Virus record (IMG/VR): IMGVR_UViG_3300028592_000017
Coordinates: 1 to 52,083 of that record
DNA: 52,083 nucleotides
Strand: one strand, 5' to 3'
Source: a virus
Below the pieces are notes generated by a model, which was given only the letters and a program-made list of their open reading frames with translations, had not been told where the DNA came from and searched no databases. Positions 1 through 7,664 of the stretch are shown one piece after another; position 1 is the stretch's first letter, and every line of letters starts with the position of its first letter. Both the position numbers and the translations under genes were made by a program.

Positions 1-2
1 CT

Positions 3-305
3 GCGCACTTTGGGGATGCCGCCCGCCTCCTCCGATCTGAAGGCTGGGTTGCCTTTGATCCGGAGAGCGGGGCGGGCCTGCGAAGATCCAGCCGCCCCGG
101 ACACGGAAGGGCAATTCGCCAGTATAGCCTCTGGCTCCCCTCCGGGCGGCGCCGCCGACTCGTCGCCACTGGCACCGCAGCAACGCGGGCCGAGGCTATC
201 CGCCAGGCGCAGCCTGCGATCGCAAAGGCGCTCTCCGCGCCACTCCGCCCGCTGGAGCGACTCCGCCTGCCCTTCCATCTGACCTATAAGGACATCGCAC
301 CATGA
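3..305 (+). CDS. Hypothetical protein, 5' truncated by the window edge
   Basis: An open frame enters from the left edge and ends at TGA 303-305, giving 100 visible residues. It looks coding because its stop overlaps the ATG of the next gene (ATGA), the arrangement used throughout this block. The product is Arg- and Leu-rich and contains WVAFDPESG and LPFHLTYKDIAP. I recognise no domain. The true start lies outside the window, or across the junction if the molecule is circular. Confidence 0.5.
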   Translation, partial: AHFGDAARLLRSEGWVAFDPESGAGLRRSSRPGHGRAIRQYSLWLPSGRRRRLVATGTAATRAEAIRQAQPAIAKALSAPLRPLERLRLPFHLTYKDIAP

Positions 306-400
306 CAAAGCCGACCACCCCGCCGCCGGCCCCCACGCCGGCCGCCACCCTGGCCGCCCTCCGCGAGATGGAGATGGCCCTGAAAGAGAGCAACCGATGA
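302..400 (+). CDS. Small Pro/Ala-rich protein (32 aa)
   Basis: This short gene starts inside the stop of the preceding frame and ends in ATGATGA, where the next gene starts. The product has a Pro/Thr/Ala-rich first half and a charged helix-like tail (LREMEMALKESNR). Coding status rests only on the chain of overlapping starts and stops. No function can be assigned. Confidence 0.35.
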   Translation: MTKPTTPPPAPTPAATLAALREMEMALKESNR

Positions 401-498
401 TCACCGCCACGATTGCATCGCCACCCGACTGCCTGATCACCCCGCCCACCGGGGAGTGCCCGCACGGCAGCCATCGCCTCCAGGGATATGGACACTGA
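397..498 (+). CDS. Small hypothetical protein (33 aa)
   Basis: ATG 397 overlaps the previous stop and the frame closes at TGA 496-498, inside the next gene. The product has two Cys residues (PDCL and GECPHG) and no recognisable fold. It is supported only by the overlapping gene chain. Confidence 0.3.
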   Translation: MITATIASPPDCLITPPTGECPHGSHRLQGYGH

Positions 499-718
499 CC
501 CGCGCTTTGCCGAGCGGCCGCAGGTCTGGCCCGAGCGCTCGGCGGCGCTGCTGGCCTGCGACCAACTCCACGAGCTGCGGCCGACGCCGGTGACACCCCA
601 CATCCCCGCCGAGTTGCGCCGCCAGCAGCGGGCCGAGATGGAGCAGCTGGACCTCCGGCGCACGCCGGCAAACCCGGCGCTGTTCGAGGTCGGCGAACTT
701 GACGGATGGCGCGGATAA
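488..718 (+). CDS. Hypothetical protein (76 aa)
   Basis: A 76-residue charged protein, overlapping the preceding small frame by 11 bp. It contains helix-forming stretches such as IPAELRRQQRAEMEQL and is followed by a 46-bp gap with a good ribosome binding site for the next gene. No family is recognised. It is preferred to the opposite-strand frame at 196-663 because it fits the rightward operon. Confidence 0.5.
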   Translation: MDTDPRFAERPQVWPERSAALLACDQLHELRPTPVTPHIPAELRRQQRAEMEQLDLRRTPANPALFEVGELDGWRG

Positions 719-764
719 CGGAATCAGGAATCAGGAATTTCGAGAATGTACGCAAAGGAGATAT

Positions 765-956
765 ATGAACGACGACGATCTGACTATTCTCCCCACGGCC
801 TGGTACTTTGTGGCGACCTTCGGGCGTGGGCAGATTCGTCTGCCCCGCGCCCGCATCGCCAAGCTGGCCGCCGCCGCGCTGGCCTACCTCCAGCGCTTCG
901 ACCCGGCCGCCCTGGCCGCCGTGGTGGCGCCCTATACCCGAGAGGAGAACCGCTGA
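765..956 (+). CDS. Hypothetical protein (63 aa)
   Basis: The start is set by a strong AAAGGAG ribosome binding site just before ATG 765. An in-frame upstream start at 699 has no comparable site and overlaps the preceding gene. The product (begins MNDDDLTILP) reads like a compact single domain with a C-terminal Ala-rich helix. Its stop TGA overlaps the next ATG. No family is recognised. Confidence 0.6.
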   Translation: MNDDDLTILPTAWYFVATFGRGQIRLPRARIAKLAAAALAYLQRFDPAALAAVVAPYTREENR

Positions 957-1414
957 TGTTATTTGATCTTGAGCAGGCCATCACCGACCAGGCCGCAGCC
1001 TGGCGCCAGGACATCATCGACAACGAAGGATTCGACCCGCTGGAGTTGGGTCCGCTTCTTCCCGATGAGGATCGCGCCGAACTGCTGGACAGCCTGGCGT
1101 CGTTCCGCGCCGAACTGGAGCGGTATATCCCGCCAGCCTGGTGGGCCGCGCTGGGCTGCCGCGTGGAGGCGCGCCGCGAGAACCTTGAGGAGTATGTCTC
1201 CGTGTTGGCCTTCACCTACGACAGCAAGCCCTGGCTGCTCTGGCGGGATTATTTCTACAACCCCAACGGCCTGTGGTCGATCCAGGGGCCGCTCGATGTG
1301 GCCTACGACCTGGGCGAGTTCGATCCCTTTACCACCATCTGGAAGGCCCTGGCCTACTACCGGAGCTTCACCGCTACCGACGCGCCGCTGGTGCTGCCGC
1401 TCGAAAGGAGCTAG
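956..1414 (+). CDS. Hypothetical protein (152 aa)
   Basis: This gene is coupled to the previous one by ATGA overlap. The product is acidic and aromatic-rich (WWAALGCR, WLLWRDYFYNPNG, FTTIWKALAYYRSF), consistent with a soluble globular phage protein. An AAAGGAG just before its stop serves the next gene. No catalytic motif is seen and I do not recognise the family. Confidence 0.65.
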   Translation: MLFDLEQAITDQAAAWRQDIIDNEGFDPLELGPLLPDEDRAELLDSLASFRAELERYIPPAWWAALGCRVEARRENLEEYVSVLAFTYDSKPWLLWRDYFYNPNGLWSIQGPLDVAYDLGEFDPFTTIWKALAYYRSFTATDAPLVLPLERS

Positions 1415-1418
1415 CACG

Positions 1419-1856
1419 ATGCCTGACCCGACCTACACCATCTGGCGTGGCGAGATCATGGCCACCCTCTGCCGCGACGATGGCCACCGCTGGCACTTCG
1501 GCGGCTACGGCGACCCGGCCCGCGACATCACCCAGCCCGGCTGCGCGATGGTCGCCGCCTACATGGACGCGCGCCGGCTGAACACCACGACGCTGACCCT
1601 GATCGACATCCTTGACCTGGCCAAGGCCGGCACGCCGGACTCCACGCCCGCAATCGTGCTGGCCGCCCAGGTGGCCCAGATGCGCCAGTCCCTGGTCTCA
1701 TCGAACGGCCAGCGCGACGAGGCCCTGGCGGTCTGCCGGCTGCTGGCCGACGCGCTGAAGCGCAGCCTCTACGCCGGCGGCTACGTCGCCCTCCGCCCGG
1801 ATGATGCCGCCCTGCTCGCCGCTGAGCTGGCGAAGATTGGAGTAACCGCGCTATGA
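1419..1856 (+). CDS. Hypothetical protein (145 aa)
   Basis: ATG 1419 is preceded by GAAAGGAG at about 1405-1412, which decides the start. The N-terminal half is mixed alpha/beta (YTIWRGEIMATLCRDDGH). The second half is helical and resembles the generic phage pattern of a long helix ending in a short Asp-rich segment. Its stop overlaps the following membrane-protein gene by 4 bp. No known domain is recognised. Confidence 0.6.
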   Translation: MPDPTYTIWRGEIMATLCRDDGHRWHFGGYGDPARDITQPGCAMVAAYMDARRLNTTTLTLIDILDLAKAGTPDSTPAIVLAAQVAQMRQSLVSSNGQRDEALAVCRLLADALKRSLYAGGYVALRPDDAALLAAELAKIGVTAL

Positions 1857-2140
1857 ATACGCTTCTGTTGATCTGGTCGCTGCTGCTGGCCGTGCCGCTG
1901 GTCGATGAGTATCGCACATGGGGGAATGGTCGGCCGCTGAGGCGTCGCCGCATCGCCATGTGGGTAACCGCTGGCTTTTGTGGATGGGTGCTCTCCAGCG
2001 GCATCGCCGCGCTGCTCCTGATCGCGCTGGCCGGCCTGCTGTTGCTGGTGGCCCAGGCCGCCGTGGTTGTCCTGGGCGTCATCCACCTGCACGCCGCCTG
2101 GATGTGGCTGCGCAGCCGGAAGGCGGTCCACGATGACTGA
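1853..2140 (+). CDS. Small membrane protein (95 aa)
   Basis: The product is strongly hydrophobic. One segment spans residues about 3-17, and a long Leu/Ala/Val-rich stretch at about 35-78 should form two more membrane helices. They are separated by a basic cluster (GRPLRRRRIAM) that would stay in the cytoplasm by the positive-inside rule. It overlaps both neighbours by 4 to 8 bp in the early operon. It could act on the host envelope, for example in superinfection exclusion, but nothing in the sequence shows this. Confidence 0.6.
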   Translation: MNTLLLIWSLLLAVPLVDEYRTWGNGRPLRRRRIAMWVTAGFCGWVLSSGIAALLLIALAGLLLLVAQAAVVVLGVIHLHAAWMWLRSRKAVHDD

Positions 2141-2378
2141 TCCGACTGCCGTCGTCGAGCCGCCGACCATCGCCGTCGCGGCGCCTGTTGAACTGGCTGG
2201 CCAGTGCGTGGCCGCCCACATCGTGGTCTGCGGGATCTGCCTGCGCCGCGTCCCCATCTACCACCCGCGCGGCATCAAGCTCACGAAGGAGTGGGCCGAG
2301 CGCCAGGTGCGCGCCCACGGTTGGGTGCGCAGGGTCAAGCCCGGCTGGGTCTGTCCGAACTGCAAAGGAGCGAAGTAG
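2133..2378 (+). CDS. Small zinc-ribbon-like protein (81 aa)
   Basis: Two Cys pairs, CGIC in the middle and CPNC near the end, give a CxxC...CxxC arrangement typical of a zinc ribbon. Between them lies a basic helix (KEWAERQVRAHGW). The start overlaps the previous gene by 8 bp. The protein may bind nucleic acid or scaffold a complex, but the specific role is unknown. The next gene, a DNA methyltransferase, starts 2 bp after its stop with an AAAGGAG site inside this gene. Confidence 0.6.
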   Translation: MTDPTAVVEPPTIAVAAPVELAGQCVAAHIVVCGICLRRVPIYHPRGIKLTKEWAERQVRAHGWVRRVKPGWVCPNCKGAK

Positions 2379-2380
2379 CG

Positions 2381-3220
2381 ATGAAGAAGCCGACGCGCCC
2401 GGCGCTGCGCTATTTCGGCGGGAAGTGGCGGATTGCCCCCTGGATTATCAGCCACTTCCCGCCGCACAAGATCTATACCGAGTCGTTCGGCGGCGCCGCC
2501 GGCGTGTTGCTCCGCAAGCCACGGGTCTACGCAGAGGTCTACAACGACCTCGACGGCGAGGTCTGCAACCTCTTCCGTGTGTTGCGCAACCCAGTCCAGG
2601 GTCTGGAGCTGCAACGCCAGCTGAAGCTGACGCCATTCGCCCGTGAAGAGTTCGAGCTGTCCTACCTGGCCGATGGCGATCCCATCGAGCAGGCCCGGCG
2701 CACCATCATCCGCGCCTTCCAGGGCTTCGGATCGGACGGGGTCACCGGGGAGCACCGCACCGGCTTCCGGGTCAATGCGAACCAGTCGAGGACCTCGCCG
2801 GCGCCGGACTGGGTGAGCTACGCCGACAGCCTGCACCTGTTTGTAGAGCGCCTGCGCACGGTGGCGATCGAGCAGAAGCCGGCGGTCGACGTCATGGTGC
2901 AGCACGATACGCCGCGCACCCTCCACTATGTCGACCCACCCTATGTGTGGTCGACGAGGAAGATCAGCCGCGGCCACGGCTACCGGCACGAGATGAGCGA
3001 CGACGACCACCGGTCGCTGGCCGAGGTCCTCCGGTCGCTCCAGGGCATGGTCATCCTGAGCGGCTATGCGTCCGACCTGTATGACATCGAATTGTTTTCA
3101 GACTGGAAGCGCGTGGAGCGTGAAGCCCTGGCCGATGGCGCCGAAAAGCGCACGGAGGTCCTGTGGCTTAACCCGCAGGCCTGCGCACATCAACCCATGA
3201 TGGAGGTTCATCATGAATGA
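2381..3220 (+). CDS. Dam-type DNA adenine N6-methyltransferase
   Basis: This is an alpha-class (D12/Dam family) enzyme that would transfer a methyl group from S-adenosylmethionine to adenine N6. The AdoMet-binding motif is the N-terminal RYFGGKWRIAPW (residues 10-21) followed by ESFGGAAGVLL. The catalytic motif IV is DPPY at 185-188. The length, 279 residues, is normal for the family. No restriction endonuclease is adjacent, so it is an orphan methyltransferase, most likely masking phage DNA from host restriction. ATG 2381 follows AAAGGAG and has an ordinary spacing. The target site cannot be read from sequence alone. Confidence 0.93.
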   Translation: MKKPTRPALRYFGGKWRIAPWIISHFPPHKIYTESFGGAAGVLLRKPRVYAEVYNDLDGEVCNLFRVLRNPVQGLELQRQLKLTPFAREEFELSYLADGDPIEQARRTIIRAFQGFGSDGVTGEHRTGFRVNANQSRTSPAPDWVSYADSLHLFVERLRTVAIEQKPAVDVMVQHDTPRTLHYVDPPYVWSTRKISRGHGYRHEMSDDDHRSLAEVLRSLQGMVILSGYASDLYDIELFSDWKRVEREALADGAEKRTEVLWLNPQACAHQPMMEVHHE

Positions 3221-3623
3221 AGATACCGAGGTCCTGGGCGGCGGCCGCCGCGCCCCCGCCCCGCTGGCCCCGCACAAGCCGGTCTGCTGTCACCGCTCGC
3301 AGGATGAGATTGCCAGCGAGCAGGAGTCAAAGCGGCTCCAGCAGCTGGCCGTCGAGGAGATCTCTGTGCTGCTGCGCGCCGAGTACGTGCCGGCCTGGCG
3401 CCTGCTCCTCCCGCTCCGCAGTACGGCGCTGACCCGCCCGGGCGACATCAACACCGCCGAGGATATTTTCCAGCATCTTGCCCGCGAGCTGGTCGAGCGC
3501 CACCTCGTGCAGGATGGCCGCTGGCGCGCCTCCGCCACGCTGCTCCAGCTGCGCGCCCTCTACGTCGCGATGCACCAGCGATTCAGCCCGGAGCAGACGC
3601 AGATGATGGCGGTGCCGCGATGA
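3213..3623 (+). CDS. Hypothetical helical protein (136 aa)
   Basis: The gene overlaps the methyltransferase by 8 bp and the next gene by 4 bp. After a flexible, Pro-rich N-terminus with a Cys pair (PVCCHR), residues about 30-130 read as several amphipathic helices (ESKRLQQLAVEEISVLL and HLARELVERHLVQDGRW). No family is recognised. Confidence 0.6.
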   Translation: MNEDTEVLGGGRRAPAPLAPHKPVCCHRSQDEIASEQESKRLQQLAVEEISVLLRAEYVPAWRLLLPLRSTALTRPGDINTAEDIFQHLARELVERHLVQDGRWRASATLLQLRALYVAMHQRFSPEQTQMMAVPR

Positions 3624-4159
3624 AGCCGCACACACGCAACCCCGACGCCTGGGCGGTCCTCGACGACCCCGAGACCTACGCCAATACACAGGCGCGCTTC
3701 GAGGCCGGCGAGCGCCAGAGCCTGGCCGACTCCTTAGGCGTCTCGGTCACGACCGTCTACCGCTGGGCGAAGGAGTTCGCATGGCCCCACTTGCGCCGCC
3801 GCGAATGGCTCGAGGAGCGCAAGGCAAAGGCACTGGAGATGATCGCAGCGGGGTACAGTACCCACGCGATCCGCGAGGCCACCGGGATGGCGCAGACAAC
3901 CATCGACGACATGCGGGATCCGGAGGACCGGGAGCGCCGCCGCCAGGCCTGGACATCCACCCGCGCGGCGAAACCTGGACCCGCGCCGGCAACGCGACCC
4001 GCCGGCCACGTCGGCGGCTGGTTCTGCTCGTCGAACGGCTGCACATGGTGGGGCGCCGATGTCGTCGCCTACAAAGCGCATAAGAAGATGCACGAGGAGG
4101 TTGCCGATGCCGAGTCTGAGTCTCGACACCCGCGCCGAGCGCCGCGCAAAGCGGCGTAA
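3620..4159 (+). CDS. Helix-turn-helix protein with C-terminal Cys/His segment
   Basis: Two HTH-like units are visible. Residues about 34-52 (SLADSLGVSVTTVYRWAKEF) look like a resolvase/transposase-type HTH that reads DNA. A second follows at about 70-95 (EMIAAGYSTHAIREATGMAQ). Near the C-terminus a WFCSSNGCTWWG segment followed by HKKMH could bind zinc. It is probably a DNA-binding accessory or regulator protein, but the target is unknown. Its end overlaps the next gene by 53 bp in a different frame. Confidence 0.65.
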   Translation: MKPHTRNPDAWAVLDDPETYANTQARFEAGERQSLADSLGVSVTTVYRWAKEFAWPHLRRREWLEERKAKALEMIAAGYSTHAIREATGMAQTTIDDMRDPEDRERRRQAWTSTRAAKPGPAPATRPAGHVGGWFCSSNGCTWWGADVVAYKAHKKMHEEVADAESESRHPRRAPRKAA

Positions 4160-4613
4160 TAAAAAACTGCTGGAGCGCAACCCGCTGCTGGCCGATGAAA
4201 TTATCGACGGCAGCCTCCGCAACTGGCTGACTACGCCGGCCGCCGAGAAGGAGGCGCTGGTCGGCATCATCGAGAGCGCCGATGACCTGTTTGTCCGGCT
4301 GGCCAAGGGTATGCGCCGCAACGCCCGCCGCGCCGCCACCTACCGCGAGCTGGTGGCGCGGTACATCACTCCGGAGCAGCTGGCCGCCGCCGACCGCCAG
4401 ATCACGGCCTACCCCAGGGACCCGGTCTACGCCGTGGAGTACTGGTTTAAGTACCTGGCGCGGGTCAACCCGCCCGAGGCGCACCGGCGCTGCGCCAACC
4501 GCCCGCTGCACGAGGGCATGCGGCACTTCCACGATCGCTGCCCGTGTTGTGGCAAACCATTGAATCGCATCGTCGAGCCGCCTATGCCTGAGCAAGTAAA
4601 GTTGGAGATCTAA
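4107..4613 (+). CDS. Hypothetical protein with C-terminal zinc knuckle (168 aa)
   Basis: ATG 4107 is preceded by GAGGAGG (about 4094-4100), which supports this start even though it overlaps the HTH gene. The N-terminus is very basic (RAERRAKRRNKKLLERN). The body is helical, and the C-terminus carries HFHDRCPCCGKPLNR, a short zinc-binding-like motif. The next gene, a cytosine methyltransferase, starts 3 bp later. Function is unknown, though nucleic-acid binding is plausible. Confidence 0.6.
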   Translation: MPSLSLDTRAERRAKRRNKKLLERNPLLADEIIDGSLRNWLTTPAAEKEALVGIIESADDLFVRLAKGMRRNARRAATYRELVARYITPEQLAAADRQITAYPRDPVYAVEYWFKYLARVNPPEAHRRCANRPLHEGMRHFHDRCPCCGKPLNRIVEPPMPEQVKLEI

Positions 4614-4616
4614 CCC

Positions 4617-6176
4617 ATGACCGATAGCGACATCACCGTCACAGATCTGTTTTGCGGCGCCGGCGGGTCCTCGACCGGGGCGGCCGACGCCGGCGCCCGC
4701 ATCCGGATGGCACTCAACCACTGGGACCTGGCCATTAGGACGCACAACGAGAACCATCCACAGGCCGACCATGATTGCACCGATATCTCGGCCTGCAACC
4801 CCAACCGCTACCCGTCGACGACGATCCTGATCGCCAGCCCCGAGTGCGTCAACCATAGCTTGAGCAAGGGGGTGAAGCGCAAGAGCCGCCAGCTGTCGCT
4901 GCTACCCAACGGTCAGCCTGACCCCGCCGCCGAGCGCAGTCGGGCGACGATGTGGGACGTGGTGCGCTTTACCGAGCGCCACCGCTACCAGCTGGTGATC
5001 GTCGAGAACGTGGTCGAGGCCCACTCCTGGGAACTCTACGAGGAGTGGATCGCCGCGATGCGCAAGCTGGGCTACGAGTCGAAGGAAGTCTTTCTCAATA
5101 GCCAGTTCTGCTGGCCAACCCCGCAGAGCCGCGACCGGATGTACGTCGTGTTCTGGCGCAAGGGTAACCGTGCCCCAGATCTCGACTACCGCCCGCTAGC
5201 CCGCTGCGAACCCTGCGATCAGGATGTCCACGGCGTGCAGTGCTGGAAAAATCCGATGAAGCCCTGGGGCAAATACAAGCAGCAGTATGTCTACCGCTGC
5301 CCCCGCTGCGCCACCCAGGTCCATCCCTACTACTATGGCGCCTACACCGCGATCGACTGGTCGATCCAGGCCGAGCGCATCGGCGACCGCCGGAAGCCCC
5401 TGGCCGCAAACACCCTGGCCAGGATTCGCTACGGCCTGGAGAAGTATGGCACCCAGGCCAACCTGATCAAGCTGGCCCACAGCGCCAACAACCCGGCCAA
5501 CTATGTGCGCCCGGTCGAGCGTCCGTTTGCAACCCAGACCGGCTGCCATGAGACTGGCCTGGCCGTGCCGCCAATGATGGTCGTGGCGAACTATTCGCCC
5601 GGGTACTGCAAACCGGCTAGCGAGCCGCTCGGCTCCATTACGACCCGCGATCACCATGGCGTGGTTGCTCTGCCCTTCATCGACATGCAGCGCGCGAACA
5701 GCGCCGGCAGCCGCATCGATCAGGAACTGCCCACCATCTGCGCCGGCGGACGCCACCATGGCCTGGTGGTCCCGCCGGGGACCCACATCAGCAGCTACTA
5801 CAGCAACGATAAGGGACATGCCATCACCGATGCGCTTGGCACCATCAGCACGGTCGAACGCCACTCCCTGGTGACCGCGCCGCCCTTCATCGCCAGTTAC
5901 TACGGTGGCCGCCACGCCACCCAGCTGCTCGACGAGCCCCTGCCCACCGTGCCGGGGATGAAGGTGCATTATCTGACCCAGCCTGGCCAGGTGCCTGAGG
6001 TTGAGGACTGCACCTACCGCATGCTGGCCGTCCGCGAGATCGGGGCAGGCATGGCCTTCCCCGCCGACTATGTCGTCTATGGAACCCAGGACGATCAGGT
6101 TAAGCAACTTGGGAATGCAGTGACTCCGCCGGTGATGCGCTGGCTCAGCGGTCAGTGCATCGCATCGTTGAGCTAA
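4617..6176 (+). CDS. C5-cytosine DNA methyltransferase
   Basis: This enzyme would methylate cytosine C5 in DNA using AdoMet. Motif I is DLFCGAGGSSTG at residues 10-21. The catalytic motif IV reads SPECVNHS with Cys77, motif VI is ENV at 130-132, motif VIII is TPQSRDRMYVV, and the terminal motif is QLGNAVTPPVM. Motif IV has SPEC rather than the common PPC, as in a known phage/bacterial subfamily. An insertion at about 197-231 carries two CxxC pairs and looks like a zinc ribbon. At 519 residues it is longer than minimal enzymes because of this insertion and repetitive target-recognition segments. No partner endonuclease is present. Confidence 0.92.
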   Translation: MTDSDITVTDLFCGAGGSSTGAADAGARIRMALNHWDLAIRTHNENHPQADHDCTDISACNPNRYPSTTILIASPECVNHSLSKGVKRKSRQLSLLPNGQPDPAAERSRATMWDVVRFTERHRYQLVIVENVVEAHSWELYEEWIAAMRKLGYESKEVFLNSQFCWPTPQSRDRMYVVFWRKGNRAPDLDYRPLARCEPCDQDVHGVQCWKNPMKPWGKYKQQYVYRCPRCATQVHPYYYGAYTAIDWSIQAERIGDRRKPLAANTLARIRYGLEKYGTQANLIKLAHSANNPANYVRPVERPFATQTGCHETGLAVPPMMVVANYSPGYCKPASEPLGSITTRDHHGVVALPFIDMQRANSAGSRIDQELPTICAGGRHHGLVVPPGTHISSYYSNDKGHAITDALGTISTVERHSLVTAPPFIASYYGGRHATQLLDEPLPTVPGMKVHYLTQPGQVPEVEDCTYRMLAVREIGAGMAFPADYVVYGTQDDQVKQLGNAVTPPVMRWLSGQCIASLS

Positions 6177-6224
6177 GAGCTAAGAGCTAAGGGCTAAAGC
6201 ATAAAGAAGAAAGGCAAAAGACGA

Positions 6225-6866
6225 ATGACAACGAAACCTGTAGAACACCCGATCCTGTTCAGCGGCCCGATGGTATTGAAAATCCTGGCCAACCAGAAGA
6301 CCCAGACCCGCCGGGTTGTGGTCCCCCGCCAGAGCACGCCGAAGGTGGCGCCGCTCAAGATGGAGCCGTGGTTCATCGGCGATGAGCGCCAGACCTACGA
6401 CGACGGCCGGCCGCTGTGGGTCGGCTTCCACCCGGCCTACGAGGTCGGCGGCGCCGAGGCGAAGTGGTTCGCCTGCGATTACGGCCAGCCCGGCGACCGC
6501 CTGTGGGTCCGGGAGTCGTTGCACGAGAGAGACGGCACATGGTTCTACGACGCCGACGGCGCGCCGGTGCTGGTCGCCGAGTCCGACCGCCTGGCGATGA
6601 TCACATGGGCGCACCACAAACAGCAGAGCTACTGCCCATCGATCCACATGCCCCGCTGGACCAGCAGGATCCTGCTCGACCTGAAAGACGTTGATGTACA
6701 GCAGGTTCAGTCAATCTCGGATGCCGACATCCTGGCAGAAGGATTCCCACTGGACCCGCCGAGCAGCATGATGGAGACTGACAGCGCTGTCAGTGGAATA
6801 GGCGCCAGAACGATGGTGAGAGTCGGCGTAAGAATTGGCGCGAGAACAGGCACCGGAAATCCTTGA
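6225..6866 (+). CDS. ASCH-like phage protein, C-terminus atypical
   Basis: The first 175 residues match a widespread phage family related to the ASCH fold: ILFSGPMVLKILANQKTQTR at the start, GQPGDRLWVRESL in the middle and SIHMPRWTSRILLDL later, then SDADILAEG. Members are thought to bind RNA or modified nucleotides, but the role in phages is not settled. Family members normally end in a conserved Trp-rich strand (NPWVW-like). Here the last 30 residues are a Gly/Arg/Thr-rich tail with no such strand, which suggests truncation or sequence decay. It directly follows the cytosine methyltransferase. Confidence 0.8.
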   Translation: MTTKPVEHPILFSGPMVLKILANQKTQTRRVVVPRQSTPKVAPLKMEPWFIGDERQTYDDGRPLWVGFHPAYEVGGAEAKWFACDYGQPGDRLWVRESLHERDGTWFYDADGAPVLVAESDRLAMITWAHHKQQSYCPSIHMPRWTSRILLDLKDVDVQQVQSISDADILAEGFPLDPPSSMMETDSAVSGIGARTMVRVGVRIGARTGTGNP

Positions 6867-6956
6867 GAAATCGGTCGTAATTGGATGAGAACGCTCGGCA
6901 CGCCTGGGCACTCAGGAAGCCGCAAAACGGAACGACGTTAATACAGGAGAATACCC

Positions 6957-7415
6957 ATGCTTAAACATTTCCGCTATCTGCGCTATGTTCTCCGGCATAA
7001 GTACTTCGTCTTCATCGGCTGCCTGCGCCTGGGCGTGCCGCTGCGCCAGGCCATCGTCCACGACTGGACCAAGTTCCTGCCCATCGAGTGGCCAGCCTAC
7101 GTCGAGCGGATGGCGGCCGGCCGCCACTCGACCTGGGAGAGCGTCGCCGACACGCCGGCCTACAAGCGGGCCTGGCGCCATCACTGGAGCGCAAACGCGC
7201 ACCATTGGCAGTTCTGGATCATCGACGACGAGCCGACCCCGATGCCCGAGCGCTATGTCCGCGAGATGGTGGCCGACTGGTACGGCGCCGGCCGGGCCCA
7301 GGGTAAGCCCGATATCGCCGGCTGGTATGCCAGGGGCAAGGCCGAAAACCGCTACCACCTCCACCCCGACACCCAGAAGCGCGTCGAGGATCTGCTGGTC
7401 GAGCTGGAGGACTGA
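6957..7415 (+). CDS. DUF5662-family phage protein
   Basis: The pattern is that of DUF5662: an N-terminal basic helix (RYLRYVLRHKYFVFIGC), the HDWTKFLPIEW motif, a histidine cluster (WRHHWSANAHHWQFW), then MPERYVREMVADWYGAGRAQG and a C-terminal HLHPDTQKRVE. The conserved His/Asp/Glu residues suggest a metal-binding helical enzyme, but the biochemistry is unknown to me. ATG 6957 has an upstream CAGGAGA. The gene abuts the next one with no gap. Confidence 0.85.
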   Translation: MLKHFRYLRYVLRHKYFVFIGCLRLGVPLRQAIVHDWTKFLPIEWPAYVERMAAGRHSTWESVADTPAYKRAWRHHWSANAHHWQFWIIDDEPTPMPERYVREMVADWYGAGRAQGKPDIAGWYARGKAENRYHLHPDTQKRVEDLLVELED

Positions 7416-7664
7416 ATGAACCTGGCATCATTCCTGAACATCGAGGAGGAGACCCGCGAGCTGAGCCTGCTCATCGCCGCCGGCCTGGCCGAGATGACCG
7501 CCGACCAGCGCGCCGCTATGAGCGAGCGGCTAGAGATGATGCTCAGATGGCTGCGGCCGCCGGCGCCACTGGTTGCCGAGGGGGAGTTGAGCATCGAGGT
7601 TGCTCATCGTATGATGGAGCCACGTACACAGACAGAGGAGGATCAGCATGGGTCAACTGCCTGA
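7416..7664 (+). CDS. Hypothetical small protein (82 aa)
   Basis: ATG 7416 overlaps the previous stop (TGAATG). The product is acidic and helical (FLNIEEETRELSLLIAAGLA, MSERLEMMLRWLRPP) and has no recognised domain. Its last 17 bp overlap the exonuclease gene, and the GAGGAGG inside its end provides that gene's ribosome binding site. Confidence 0.55.
   Translation: MNLASFLNIEEETRELSLLIAAGLAEMTADQRAAMSERLEMMLRWLRPPAPLVAEGELSIEVAHRMMEPRTQTEEDQHGSTA

Noticed and set aside
196-663. Minus-strand frame at the left edge
   Set aside because: It conflicts with the chain of overlapping rightward genes and is Ser/Arg/Gly-rich without a motif.
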